From Sulfotelmatobacter sp963788225 (GTDB lineage: Bacteria > Acidobacteriota > Terriglobia > Terriglobales > Acidobacteriaceae), in NCBI GenBank assembly GCA_963788225.1, contig CAWBGI010000001.1, positions 186,001 through 250,000 of the forward strand: a stretch of 64,000 nucleotides of DNA, read 5' to 3'. Under the pieces are notes generated by a model, which did not search any database, was not told the origin of the DNA, and saw nothing but the letters and a program-made list of their open reading frames with translations. The translations under genes and the position numbers were made by a program. Position 1 is the stretch's first letter, and the number at the start of each line of letters is the position of its first letter. Shown piece after piece: positions 48,272 to 56,800 of the stretch.

Positions 48272-49762
48272 ATGCTCTCACCACTAATCCGCCGCCCAGG
48301 AAACACGAATGGGGATCGGCACGCGAAGGAACGCGGCGTCACCCTTGCATTGGTGGCGGTGGCGCTGGTCGCCATCATTGCAATGGCGGCGCTCTCCATC
48401 GACATTGGCACGCTCTACACGGCCAAGGCTGAGGCCCAACGCGCCGCCGATGCGGCCGCCTTGGCTGCGGCCCGTGTGATTTCCATGTCCGGCATCACCG
48501 GAGATCCGGGCAACACTTCGGGTTTGTGGCAGGCCACTTGTGGCCCCACCGGAAACGCCACTCTCGCGGCGACGGCCGTGGCTCAGGTGCAGTGGAACTT
48601 CGTCGGCGGTGTTCAGGCCACTACGATAACGGTCACTTACGGCACCGGCACGGGATCGAATGACTGCTCCACGCTGGCGGTGGCAGGCTCAGCCTTCAGC
48701 GTGAACCCGATTGTGACGGTGAAGGTGCAACAGCCGAACCTGCCCACTTTCTTCGGCCGCATTTTTGCGTTGATACCCGGCGGCACGTCCTCAAATTCCG
48801 GCGTGAGCGCAACTGCCACCGCGGAAGTATATAATCCCTCCGGCTCAGCCGCCGTTGTGGCCTCTGGCACGGTAGTTCCTGTGCAACCCCGTTGCGTGAA
48901 GCCATGGATCGTGGCCGACCGCGACCCCCTCCATCCCTCGAGTGCTTGCAGCGGCGGTGGCTGCTCGCTGCTCGTTCAGCCGTCCGGAATGATTACAAGT
49001 CCCGGCATCGTACTGGGTGGCGCTGCCGGCCCCGGTGTCATCGGCGAGAGTTTCAATTTAGTGCCTGATTGTAGTTACACCGGTGGCGCTTGCAACTCAG
49101 CCGCCCCCTACAGCCCAACCTCTCCGGCATTTGCGAACGTCACGACCTTGCCGCCATCGCCAACACCCAATCTGCAATATCTTCCGAGCTACGTCCAAGA
49201 CCCCTCACCGGCGGCGTCAACCTGTGCGACGGGCGACTATCAGCAAGCCATTGCGGGATGCGACAACACGACACCCTACCAGTGCGGTGTGCCGTTCGGC
49301 GGCCCGTCTTCCACTCAAGTGGACCTTACCGAAAATCCCTATGGTGGGGGCGGTGATACTTCGGTGGCTGCACAGTGCCTCATCCATGCCTCTTCAACAG
49401 GTCAGGCAAACAGCGGCCAGGATACGCTGGTGACATCTTCGTTTCCCTTTCAAATCCAGTCGGGCACGGGGAATCCCATCGGTGGATCCGGGGTTGCCAG
49501 CGGCAGCAATATCTCAAGCAGCGCGTCCATCGTCACTCTCCCAATCTACGACAGTGCTTTGCCACTGCCGGCTGGCCTGCAGCCCGACGTGACTGTCATC
49601 GGCTTTCTGCAAGTGTTCATCAACTACATAAATGCGGACGGTAGCTTGTACGTGACGGTGTTGAACGTCTCCGGGTGCAGCGACACCTCGACAAGCGGAA
49701 GCCCCTTTGTGACTGGAAGCTCTCCCGTACCGATACGGTTGATCACGCCTCCGACGCCATAA
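48272..49762 (+). CDS. TadG-like pilus-assembly protein
   Basis: 496 residues. The start ERGVTLALVAVALVAIIAMA is the TadG-like membrane anchor, followed by AALSIDIGTLYTAKAEAQRA and ADAAALAAARVI, a hallmark of TadG and related Flp assembly proteins. The large exported remainder is Ser/Thr/Gly-rich with several Cys. It may present or scaffold the pilus surface. The gene is the last of the operon; downstream lies the leftward AMIN gene, so they converge. Confidence 0.7.
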   Translation: MLSPLIRRPGNTNGDRHAKERGVTLALVAVALVAIIAMAALSIDIGTLYTAKAEAQRAADAAALAAARVISMSGITGDPGNTSGLWQATCGPTGNATLAATAVAQVQWNFVGGVQATTITVTYGTGTGSNDCSTLAVAGSAFSVNPIVTVKVQQPNLPTFFGRIFALIPGGTSSNSGVSATATAEVYNPSGSAAVVASGTVVPVQPRCVKPWIVADRDPLHPSSACSGGGCSLLVQPSGMITSPGIVLGGAAGPGVIGESFNLVPDCSYTGGACNSAAPYSPTSPAFANVTTLPPSPTPNLQYLPSYVQDPSPAASTCATGDYQQAIAGCDNTTPYQCGVPFGGPSSTQVDLTENPYGGGGDTSVAAQCLIHASSTGQANSGQDTLVTSSFPFQIQSGTGNPIGGSGVASGSNISSSASIVTLPIYDSALPLPAGLQPDVTVIGFLQVFINYINADGSLYVTVLNVSGCSDTSTSGSPFVTGSSPVPIRLITPPTP

Positions 49763-49825
49763 ATACCGCGCGGCGAATCCAGAGAGGCTTAGGAACGAAA
49801 GATAGTCAGGGGAGCGACCGACAAA

Positions 49826-50797
49826 TTAGTTGGGAGCCTCAGTATCGCCCGCTGCCGGCTTGGGTGCATCGGAAGAAGCAGCCGGCTTGTCACTAGATGT
49901 AGCGGAGCCTTCTGCTTGCGACGTTGGCTTGGCCGGTGCGGCCTTGGGCTCAACCTCGGCTTCGGGTTCTTCTTGCGCACGATGCTGCGGCCTGGGTGGC
50001 GGCGGCATCGGGCCTTCGGGGCGCGCGCTGAGAATTACGCGGTCCAGAGCGCGCGGATCGCTGGTCGAACTCAGAATCAGAAAATTAAATTTCGAACCAT
50101 TCAGCAACTGAGAGAGAACTTCGGGTGCGGGCGCCGGACCGATCTCGGCTACGACCTGCTCTTGTTCCGCTCCGGCGGGAATGGCAATCTCCGCACCGGT
50201 TTGCTGGTGAATCGCGAAAAGAACTTCCGACAGGTTGGCTTTGTTCGAACTGATCGAAAGCAGCCCACGCCGGAATGAAACCTCAAGCGCCGGCCGCGCC
50301 GGAGGCTCAATCGGCACCGAGAGATGCGCGCCGGTAGTGGGATAATTCGAATTTACGAGAACCGGTCCAGAGGCAGAACGGGCAGTTTCCGCGTCCCCGC
50401 CGCCAATCTTCACGATCACAGTTCTTCCCGACGGAAAAACCTGGTAAGGCTGAGGACCATTCAAATCCAGCACGACACGCGTTACCGGCGGATTCGACGA
50501 AAACAGTCCCACACGCAAGCTCTTCACTTCCGCGCGGCTTACCGTCTGGTTGCGTAACCCAGCGCCGGGAACCGCATTGACGAAATCCACTACCAGGCGG
50601 TCCGGGCCGGTAATCAGGTTCGTATGCGGGACGATGCGGTCGCTGGCCTCAATCTCAATCTCAACCTGCCCTCGGCCGCGCAGCACCTGCACTCGCCGAA
50701 TCGATGGCAGCGCCTGGGCCTGGCACGTGGCTGGCGCAGGAAAACACACAGCTGCCCACACCAGCGAAATGGCAGCGGCCCTGAGAGAGCGTTTCAT
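49826..50797 (-). CDS. AMIN-domain protein, secretin-associated
   Basis: 323 residues. Signal peptide (AAAISLVWAAVCFPAPATC), an AMIN domain from about residue 32 (IRRVQVLRGRGQVEIEIEAS, LVVDFVNAVPGAGL, LRVGLFSSNPPVTRVVLDLN), a second domain from about 175 (LSEVLFAIHQQTGAEIAIP), similar to the STN/secretin N-terminal fold, and a long Pro/Ala/Glu-rich tail. AMIN proteins attach periplasmic or pilus machinery to peptidoglycan; PilQ secretins carry such domains but this protein lacks the secretin barrel. Confidence 0.72.
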   Translation of the reverse strand: MKRSLRAAAISLVWAAVCFPAPATCQAQALPSIRRVQVLRGRGQVEIEIEASDRIVPHTNLITGPDRLVVDFVNAVPGAGLRNQTVSRAEVKSLRVGLFSSNPPVTRVVLDLNGPQPYQVFPSGRTVIVKIGGGDAETARSASGPVLVNSNYPTTGAHLSVPIEPPARPALEVSFRRGLLSISSNKANLSEVLFAIHQQTGAEIAIPAGAEQEQVVAEIGPAPAPEVLSQLLNGSKFNFLILSSTSDPRALDRVILSARPEGPMPPPPRPQHRAQEEPEAEVEPKAAPAKPTSQAEGSATSSDKPAASSDAPKPAAGDTEAPN

Positions 50798-50912
50798 AAA
50801 TACCTTAATGTATGGGTTGAGATCGCGTTCAGGCCGATTCTAGCAGCGTTTTTGAATGCCGCCGCTTACGAAAGGATTACAACTTTGGGTCGGGCCGTTT
50901 TCGCGGAGAACA

Positions 50913-51881
50913 TCAGGCCGGGGAAGGCCTGCGGCGAGCCAGCCAGTAGATGCCGGCCAAACCGCTGACAAATAAGAGCCAGGTTCCGGGCTCGGGTATA
51001 GTTTCAACGGCACCGCAGGGACCTAATTTTTTCTTCTTCCCGCCACCGTCGCTCCCGACTTCAATTCCGCCGTCCTTATTTTTCTTTATGGGAGCGCAAA
51101 CGCCCTCCGGCAGCGGCGGAGGTGAAATGGACATGCCGCTTCCGCCGGTAAACGGATCGTACAAGCTCAGCGGCCCTAAGGGGCCAGCTCCGGGCGCGGC
51201 CGGCCGGTTCAACAGCGCCGACTCGAACGCCACAGGAGGAGCTTGCATCGCCGTGCCCTGGCCGGCTCGAACCGGTTCGTCGAACTTCTCCACCGGAGGC
51301 TCCGCCGGTGCGGCCGCCTGTTGCTGTGGCGCTTCTTCTACGCGGTTGGCGCAGCGCGTGCGTGCCGTAATTCTTCCATCGGTGATAAGCTTCTCGCCTT
51401 TGTGAAGCGTCAGTCTTCGCCGGGTCCAGTAGATATTGTTGCCGATGCGGTACGAGACATAGACTGTCCGGGCCAGCGTAAGCCGCACCACCTGCGCCCG
51501 CTCGTAATCAAATCCCGCGTAATGCGCCGCGACGATGGGATCGTGTTCCGCCACCCACTTCAATTCCTTCGCATCCTCAACTCCGCCAGGAACTACGGAA
51601 TAGGGATACACCGGACGTGCCGACTGATTCTGCGAAAGAATCTGATCCAGCGTGGCCGTGCGTTTGTGGCTGAGTTCAGGCTGCTTGACGGCGTGAACTG
51701 CGGACTGGGTGCGAAACAAAGAAGGACTGAGATACTGTAACGCCGCGAAAGAGATGCTGATCGCAAAAACCGCGATCACTCCTGACGCGAGCCAGCGGCG
51801 TATCAGTCGATTCCGGCGGTGCCGGCTCGTTCGGTGCCGCCTTACCACTCTCTGGACGTTCCCGTTCTCGGGATCGGGCAC
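50913..51881 (-). CDS. membrane-anchored protein with a PEP-CTERM signal
   Basis: 322 residues, start GTG. An N-terminal helix (WLASGVIAVFAISISFAALQ), a domain with IRIGNNIYWTRRR-like content (VYVSYRIGNNIYWTRRRLTL), a Pro/Gly-rich linker, and a C-terminal IPEPGTWLLFVSGLAGIYWL followed by ARRRPSPA, a PEP-CTERM sorting signal (motif, helix, basic tail). PEP-CTERM proteins are processed by an exosortase (not in this window). Having both an N-terminal helix and a C-terminal signal is normal for the family when the first is a signal anchor. Confidence 0.65.
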   Translation of the reverse strand: MPDPENGNVQRVVRRHRTSRHRRNRLIRRWLASGVIAVFAISISFAALQYLSPSLFRTQSAVHAVKQPELSHKRTATLDQILSQNQSARPVYPYSVVPGGVEDAKELKWVAEHDPIVAAHYAGFDYERAQVVRLTLARTVYVSYRIGNNIYWTRRRLTLHKGEKLITDGRITARTRCANRVEEAPQQQAAAPAEPPVEKFDEPVRAGQGTAMQAPPVAFESALLNRPAAPGAGPLGPLSLYDPFTGGSGMSISPPPLPEGVCAPIKKNKDGGIEVGSDGGGKKKKLGPCGAVETIPEPGTWLLFVSGLAGIYWLARRRPSPA

Positions 51882-52344
51882 AAACCACTCCTACCTGCGG
51901 CAGACATCCTGGGCTCTCTGGACTAAAGGTACTCCACCGCACAGATATGTGCAGTTCAAGTGCCATACCGCGGTCAGACGCACTCCTCAAACCAAAGGAG
52001 TTCTGCCTTCTTCTTGGCGAACATGGTAGCAGAGAGCGAAATGGTTTGCACAAGAATATCCTGTGGATTTCTTCATCAGCGTGGTTCATTCCGGGAATGC
52101 CGGTGACCCTGGTAACGCCACACTCGGGCCATTCTCAAGCGCAAAATCTGCTGGTAATGTCACTACACGTTACGGGAGTCAGTTCTCCTTAACGGAAATG
52201 CCGCCCTTCGCGGCACAGCCAGCTTTCAGTACAGGCTCTATCTCTCCCCGAGATGTGCTGGCCGATCTCCCCCGATCGAAGGAAAGCAGGATACGCTGTC
52301 GCGCTCTTTATGGACAGCATACTCGTTTGCTGGGAGGCAAACTC
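51882..52344. other. gene-free stretch between divergent PEP-CTERM genes
   Basis: About 460 bases without a convincing gene; an extended frame into it from the rightward gene lacks homology-like content. The 3' end holds a GTTTGCTGGGAGGCAAAC hairpin overlapping the ribosome-binding site of the gene at 52345. I do not find a known riboswitch pattern in it. Confidence 0.45.
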
Positions 52345-52998
52345 ATGCGCTTAAGCCGTTTTCAGCTAGCACTCACGATCCTGGTTTTCTCGCTGCTTCT
52401 GGCGAGCCCGGCCTTCGCCAACAACGTCCAAATGCAGTACGTGCAAGCTACGGGGAGCGGCATCGGCGGCGGCGGAGTTTATCCCTACGCGTTTTACATC
52501 AACGGAAGCAGCACCTATACCTATCTGATGTGCGACAGCTATGACAACACCATCCGATCCGGCGAGACCTGGACTGCGACCGTCTCTCCCTTCCTCGCGG
52601 GCATCAACAACAGCCTATTTGGACCGGGGATGACCCTGGACTACAAAGCTGCCGGTCTGATCTTTAAGAGCATGCTGTCTGGCGGCCTGAGCGCCACCGA
52701 CGCCAATTGGGCCATCTGGGGCCTGTTCTCGGCGAACGCGCGCGGGCAGTCGCAATTCGCGACCACCGGCGGGGCCGCGATTGACGCCACGTATCTTGCC
52801 CTGGCTAATACCGCCCCCAACAGCGCCTACAACGGACTTCTGCTCTACACGCCTGTCGCCGGCACACAGAGCTGGGGAGGCATGCCGCAGGAGTTCATCG
52901 GCTACTCCGCAGTTCCCGAGCCCAGCAGCCTGATGCTGATGGGTACGGGCTTGGTGGGACTGGCCGGAGCGCTACGCCGCAAGTTTGCCAAAGTGTAA
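52345..52998 (+). CDS. secreted PEP-CTERM protein
   Basis: 217 residues. Signal peptide (FQLALTILVFSLLLASPAFA), a Gly/Ser/Tyr-rich body, and a C-terminal VPEPSSLMLMGTGLVGLAGA then basic LRRKFAKV, a textbook PEP-CTERM signal. The body is predicted all-beta and has only one Cys. The ATG is supported by GGGAGG eight bases upstream. Downstream stands a strong terminator (53055-53083). Function unknown, probably a surface protein retained by exosortase. Confidence 0.82.
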   Translation: MRLSRFQLALTILVFSLLLASPAFANNVQMQYVQATGSGIGGGGVYPYAFYINGSSTYTYLMCDSYDNTIRSGETWTATVSPFLAGINNSLFGPGMTLDYKAAGLIFKSMLSGGLSATDANWAIWGLFSANARGQSQFATTGGAAIDATYLALANTAPNSAYNGLLLYTPVAGTQSWGGMPQEFIGYSAVPEPSSLMLMGTGLVGLAGALRRKFAKV

Positions 52999-53555
52999 GC
53001 CAGCACCAAACCGCGTTCACTGGGACGCGGTGATCGTCAAACCTAACTCCGCAACCGCGCTGCTCACAGCAGCGCGGTTTTTTCTGTTTGACCAATGCTG
53101 GTGTGGGGACAGCCACCCTCGGCTGTCTGCTCGGGGCACATATAGGACCTTCGGCCGCCAGAAGAAATGAAAACTGTCATGGCGGACCTTAGGCAGGCAA
53201 GATTCGTATCCGAGCACGGCTTCTGCCGTGCCGGACGCGAGCGACATTTGAACACGCCTTCAGGCGCTGCTCGGGGCTGAAGCCCGTTCCCTTCGTCGGC
53301 ATCCATTGGCATGGCTGAAGCCATGCTCTGATGCGAATCTTCCCCCGAAAAATCATCAAGAAATGTCACGCTCCACGGATCCTTGACAGATTTTCGACAG
53401 CACGAACCCAAAGGGTCCACTCTGCGCAGGTTGACAAAGTCTTCGCGCTTCGACATTCCCGATGGCAAGTAGGATAATTCCTTCATAAGAATAACGCGCC
53501 GACAGCTTTTCAATAGTTGGTCGGGCCGCCGGCGCAGACGGAAGGAACTCATCCT
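52999..53555. other. terminator and palindrome-rich gene-free stretch
   Basis: About 560 bases. After the terminator come short palindromes: GACAGCCACCCTCGGCTGTC (about 53110), GCACGGCTTCTGCCGTGC (about 53216) and GGCATGGCTGAAGCCATGC (about 53307). No plausible gene. The end supplies GGAAGGA before the malate synthase start. Confidence 0.6.
53055..53083 (+). terminator. strong rho-independent terminator of the PEP-CTERM gene
   Basis: A nine-base perfect stem CCGCGCTGC-tcaca-GCAGCGCGG followed by TTTTTT. Confidence 0.9.
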
Positions 53556-55127
53556 ATGGCATTGCATACGGAAAACGTTTCGTCACAGTATATGAATTAC
53601 GCGCCAGCCGATTTGAATCCGCAAAAAGATCTCCCCAAGGGATTCTTTGATTTCCTTTTACCCCTTCACAAACAGTTCACGCCCTGGCAACAGAAGCTGG
53701 TCGCCAAGCGCGCCGACGCGCTCCAGAAGTCGCTCAGCGGACATCCCCCGAACTATCTTCCCGCCTCCGAGGCGACCACTTCCGGCTGGCATATCGAAGT
53801 GCCTGACTGGTGCGCCGATCAGCGCAACCAGATGACCGGCCCCGCCGACGACGGTGAACTTACCGTGAAGCTCCTGAACTCCGGTTCTCCCGCGGTCATG
53901 GTCGATCTGGAAGATTCCACTGCGAACGCCTGGGAGCACATCCTGCTCGCGGTCAACAACACCATCGCCGCGTACAAATACGAACTCAGCTACGACGATA
54001 AGAAACGGCAGAAGAAAGTCACCGTGCAACGCTCGAAAACCGTTACCTGGGTGCGTCCCCGCGGCCTGCACCTGAGCCAGGGTGGAGTCATTAAGAACGA
54101 ACTCATGTCCGCGTCCCTGTTCGATCTCGCTCTGATTTGGTATCAGATCGATCCCGCATGGTTGCCGCACAACTTCTCCGTGTACATCCCCAAGAGCGAG
54201 TCGGCCGAGGAAGCTTTCTGGTGGCGCGATCTCTTCCAGGTTTTCGCCAAACAGAAGGGCCTGCCTCACGATTACATCAAGTGTATGGCGCTGGTGGAGG
54301 CTCACCCGCTCGCCTATCAGATGGAAGAATTTCTTTTCAATCTGCGCGAGCACTGCTTAGGCCTGAACCTAGGCCGCTGGGATTACATGGCCTCGCTGAT
54401 CCATTTCATGCTCGAAGATCCCAACTGGATTCTGCCCGACCGCAACACCATCCCGCACGACGTGGCCTTCTTCCAGAACTTCCGTACGCTCATGCCGGAA
54501 ATTTGCCACAAGCACGGCGCCCACGCCATTGGCGGCATGACCGCCCTCTATCCCAGCCGCACTGACAAAGAATTGAACGATCGCGCCCTGAAGGTCCTCG
54601 AACAAGACAAAAAGAACGAAGCCACCTGCCTCATGGACGGAGCTTGGACCGGCCATCCCGACCAGAACGAAATCGCCGTAGCCCAATTCCCGTATCCCAA
54701 CCAAATTTCAAAGCGGCCGAAACTGCCGAATTCGCATCCCGATCTGCGACCGGTCCCGAAAGGCGTGGGCGCAACCACCCTAGCCGGAACGCGAGCCGCA
54801 GTGCGCACCGTGATTCGCTACCGCAACGGCGTGCTAAACGGCAAAGGCGCCAGCCTGCTGGATGGCTACATGGAAGATCTGGCGACCGATCGCATCTACC
54901 GTTTGATGATCGCGCAGCGCGTGCGACACAAAGTCAAAGTGCAAGGCGACGGTGGCAAGCCGGTCGAGCATTCTCCTGCCTTGGTGACACGCATATTCGA
55001 CGAGGAGTTGGCAAAAATTCAAAAGAATCTGCCCGCAGAGATTGATCGCAAAGAGTCGGCAGCACTTCCCGAAGCCCGCCGCATCGCCGAGGAGTTGATC
55101 GTGCAAGGCCACCACTCGCCGGTGTAG
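53556..55127 (+). CDS. aceB: malate synthase A
   Basis: 523 residues, the usual length of malate synthase A. It condenses acetyl-CoA and glyoxylate into malate. Seen: MVDLEDSTANAWEHILLAV (Asp/Glu near the Mg site), TWVRPRGLHLSQGGV with the catalytic Arg, MEEFLFNLREHCLGLNLGRW with Glu and Asp Mg ligands following, GGMTALYPSRTDKE, and the late DGAWTGHPDQNEIA. GGAAGGA precedes the ATG at 53556. Isocitrate lyase (aceA) is not within the window, so glyoxylate may come from other sources; a glyoxylate-type aminotransferase lies 2.3 kb downstream. Confidence 0.93.
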   Translation: MALHTENVSSQYMNYAPADLNPQKDLPKGFFDFLLPLHKQFTPWQQKLVAKRADALQKSLSGHPPNYLPASEATTSGWHIEVPDWCADQRNQMTGPADDGELTVKLLNSGSPAVMVDLEDSTANAWEHILLAVNNTIAAYKYELSYDDKKRQKKVTVQRSKTVTWVRPRGLHLSQGGVIKNELMSASLFDLALIWYQIDPAWLPHNFSVYIPKSESAEEAFWWRDLFQVFAKQKGLPHDYIKCMALVEAHPLAYQMEEFLFNLREHCLGLNLGRWDYMASLIHFMLEDPNWILPDRNTIPHDVAFFQNFRTLMPEICHKHGAHAIGGMTALYPSRTDKELNDRALKVLEQDKKNEATCLMDGAWTGHPDQNEIAVAQFPYPNQISKRPKLPNSHPDLRPVPKGVGATTLAGTRAAVRTVIRYRNGVLNGKGASLLDGYMEDLATDRIYRLMIAQRVRHKVKVQGDGGKPVEHSPALVTRIFDEELAKIQKNLPAEIDRKESAALPEARRIAEELIVQGHHSPV

Positions 55128-55155
55128 GGTTTGAGGTCACAAACGGTTCAACTTT

Positions 55156-55199
55156 GGGGTACCCCATTTCTCGCGTCTTTTGCGAGAAGTGGGGCTTTC
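55156..55199. repeat. dispersed palindromic repeat, short copy
   Basis: GGGGTACCCCATTTCTCGCG and on, with the TCTCGCGTCTTTTGCGAGA hairpin and GTGGGGCTTTC end. Same family as the in-frame copy at 2986-3051 but without the inner insertion. A partial copy, CTGGGGTGCCCCAT, lies at 55683-55695. Confidence 0.75.
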
Positions 55200-55222
55200 A
55201 CTTTCATCCCCACATCTGTCTC

Positions 55223-55327
55223 CTAAACCAAACTGGCGTGAATGCCGAAACCTTCGGCAACCTTGCGGAGTGGCTGATCTCTCGTCCACAGAAGGGTAGG
55301 CGAATCTTCGCGATTCAATTCGTCGGC
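55223..55327 (-). pseudogene. 3' remnant of a PIN-domain (VapC-like) toxin gene
   Basis: The frame ends SPTLLWTRDQPLRKVAEGFG then IHASLV, matching the C-terminal strand-helix of many PIN-domain nucleases (LWTRDxxL, with the last acidic residue). Nothing before it resembles the first 90 residues of such a protein, so the gene is truncated. It overlaps the end of the antitoxin gene. Confidence 0.45.
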
Positions 55328-55620
55328 ACCCTGCGGCGTGGAGTACTCTTCAAGGCGGGCATTGCGCCCTCCAGTGACGCCAATTTGCGGGCGCTTTCGC
55401 GCTCGACAAGCCGGCCGAGCCGCTCTCCGACCTGCTCGTGCGTGAGACATTCACCGCGCTCCAATGCTGTCTCGCCAAGCTTGACGGCCTCAACAAAGCG
55501 CGCTTCTTCCGCGACATACTGGCTAATGGCCTCCTGCGCCAGCGCATCCGCGTCACGGCCTCGCTGCGCGGCAAGTTCCGCAAGCAGGTGCTGCTGCTCA
55601 GGCGTGAGATGCACTTCCAT
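55315..55620 (-). CDS. ribbon-helix-helix-like antitoxin
   Basis: 101 residues. MEVHLTPEQQHLLAELAAQR and GRDADALAQEAISQYVAEE match the ParD/RHH-type antitoxin N-terminus (a beta strand and two helices), followed by a helix-rich tail (LTHEQVGERLGRLVERES). The last 20 residues look like read-through after loss of the natural stop. Normally the toxin gene follows directly; here only a PIN-like 3' end is seen. Bracketed by repeats at 55156 and 55683. Confidence 0.6.
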   Translation of the reverse strand: MEVHLTPEQQHLLAELAAQRGRDADALAQEAISQYVAEEARFVEAVKLGETALERGECLTHEQVGERLGRLVERESARKLASLEGAMPALKSTPRRRVPTN

Positions 55621-56116
55621 ATCGTCAGTCTAGGGACACACATCGGACCTGTCAACGAGGCTAAAGTCGGGAGCGCACCGAACTGGGGTGCCCCATAGCC
55701 CGCCCGCATCCGCGAATGGTATTTCCACAAACGGAGGGGCGTCTGTGACAACTGAACGTTGCCGTGCGACACTGAAAGAATTTTCACCCTATTCCGGGAC
55801 CGCCCGCCTGTCGTGTTCCGCATTTCGTAAGAGGCTTCCTATGTCCGCCCAGGCATGCACAGGAGTGAGGTCGTCAGGTTTCACCGACTGGAAATCACTC
55901 AGGGCACGTAACTTCGTTGTAACTTGTCTCCGGCCAGCGGCTCCCCGTTTCGGCTTTTGTAACAAGACAGCGATTCACGTTTTAGACCCAAACGTTCGTG
56001 GGAGGATGTCCCCACTCCGTCCGGTGGCGCGCGCTCCGTTTTTGGACCCCGACAACTTCCCAAGCGAGCCATCGGCGGTTAGGCGCACAATCGTCAGAAC
56101 AAAAAGGGGTTAACCT
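55621..56116. other. gene-free stretch with a partial repeat
   Basis: About 490 bases. It contains the partial repeat at 55683-55695. Reading frames exist but show no domain or codon pattern that I trust. AAGGGG near 56104 precedes the next gene. Confidence 0.4.
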
Positions 56117-56323
56117 ATGGACGATGAAAAGCAGAAATCAAGACGCAAGTTTTTGGAAGAGGCGGCTGCGATAGGAGGGATCGGCGCTTTGGGCGCAGCA
56201 CTTCCGGCTCTTGGACAAGGCCAAGAAGAGAAAAGCGGTTCCCTGAAGATCGTCCGAGTCAAGGTTACGAAGGATCAAACAACCGAACGGCCAGATGGCA
56301 GGGACGTCGAGCCTCGACTTTGA
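56117..56323 (+). CDS. small protein with a twin-arginine signal
   Basis: 68 residues. The N-terminus SRRKFLEEAAAIGGIGALGA is a Tat signal (RRxFL, then hydrophobic), probably cleaved after ALGQG. Only about 35 residues remain (GSLKIVRVKVTKDQTTERPD). The frame ends inside the next frame (overlap 29 bases), so either this is a mature mini-protein translationally coupled to the next gene, or one frameshift cut a single Tat-exported protein in two. AAGGGG precedes the ATG. It fits the tatA-tatC genes of this genome. Confidence 0.55.
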   Translation: MDDEKQKSRRKFLEEAAAIGGIGALGAALPALGQGQEEKSGSLKIVRVKVTKDQTTERPDGRDVEPRL

Positions 56324-56639
56324 GGCGTACGCCCCGGATGGAACCTCGGATGTAATTCGTAGCTTCACCCGCTACGTATACGACGGCGATCTGATTAACA
56401 TCTTTGGGCACCGAAGCGCCTCGAAATTTGGGGCCGATTTTACCTACCTTTGCTCCGGAAAGAAGGGAGATCAGATGACTACGATCTTCTTTGACAAAGC
56501 CGGAAATCCGCAACAGTTCACCCAGCCGATCAGATCCGTGGAGAAGCTCTATCCTGGTTTGCCAAACGAGGAGCGAATGAATCTTTACCTGCAGAGTAAA
56601 GGCAGAGTAAAGCAAGGTGACGAGGAGGTACATCCATGA
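56295..56639 (+). CDS. protein of unknown function, second gene of the micro-operon
   Basis: 114 residues starting MAGTSSLDFEAYAPDGTSDV, with a beta-rich central part (FTRYVYDGDLINIFGHRSAS) and GKKGDQMTTIFFDKAGNPQQ. No motif recognised, and no signal peptide of its own. In a +1 frame it continues the preceding Tat protein, so it may be its original C-terminal domain. Its stop overlaps the start of the next small gene (ATGA), with a strong GAGGAGG ahead of that start. Confidence 0.5.
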   Translation: MAGTSSLDFEAYAPDGTSDVIRSFTRYVYDGDLINIFGHRSASKFGADFTYLCSGKKGDQMTTIFFDKAGNPQQFTQPIRSVEKLYPGLPNEERMNLYLQSKGRVKQGDEEVHP

Positions 56640-56800
56640 CTAACCCATTCGGGAGAGCCGGCATACCAGCAATGTCCCAGACCGGAGATATTGAGTCGCC
56701 GTGTGTGGTGTGCCTCTCGGGTTGTACTCTTCTTTTTTTCGATGATCCGCCGCTGTACGTTCTTTGCATTCAGTATTGCATCGAGAATTATTGCAGTTGA
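56636..56800 (+). CDS. 54-residue six-cysteine peptide (micro-operon third gene)
   Basis: Starts MTNPFGRAGIPAMSQTGD and has six Cys in its last 32 residues, at positions 23, 26, 30, 44, 48 and 53 (C-x2-C-x3-C ... C-x3-C-x4-C). The ATG overlaps the upstream stop and has GAGGAGG eight bases before, an excellent ribosome-binding site. The Cys spacing suggests metal binding or disulfides; a peptide-natural-product precursor (leader plus Cys-rich core) is conceivable. No maturation gene is visible next to it. No relative recognised. Confidence 0.5.
   Translation: MTNPFGRAGIPAMSQTGDIESPCVVCLSGCTLLFFDDPPLYVLCIQYCIENYCS

Noticed and set aside
51882..52344. c-di-GMP or other riboswitch before the PEP-CTERM gene
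   Set aside because: The conserved core sequences of known classes are not found; only a small hairpin over the ribosome-binding site.
53064..53567. A 167-codon leftward frame between the PEP-CTERM and malate synthase genes
   Set aside because: It crosses a terminator and several palindromes, and shows no domain or start signal.
55688..56113. A 141-codon rightward frame before the Tat mini-protein
   Set aside because: No ribosome-binding site, no domain, and its start lies in a dispersed repeat.
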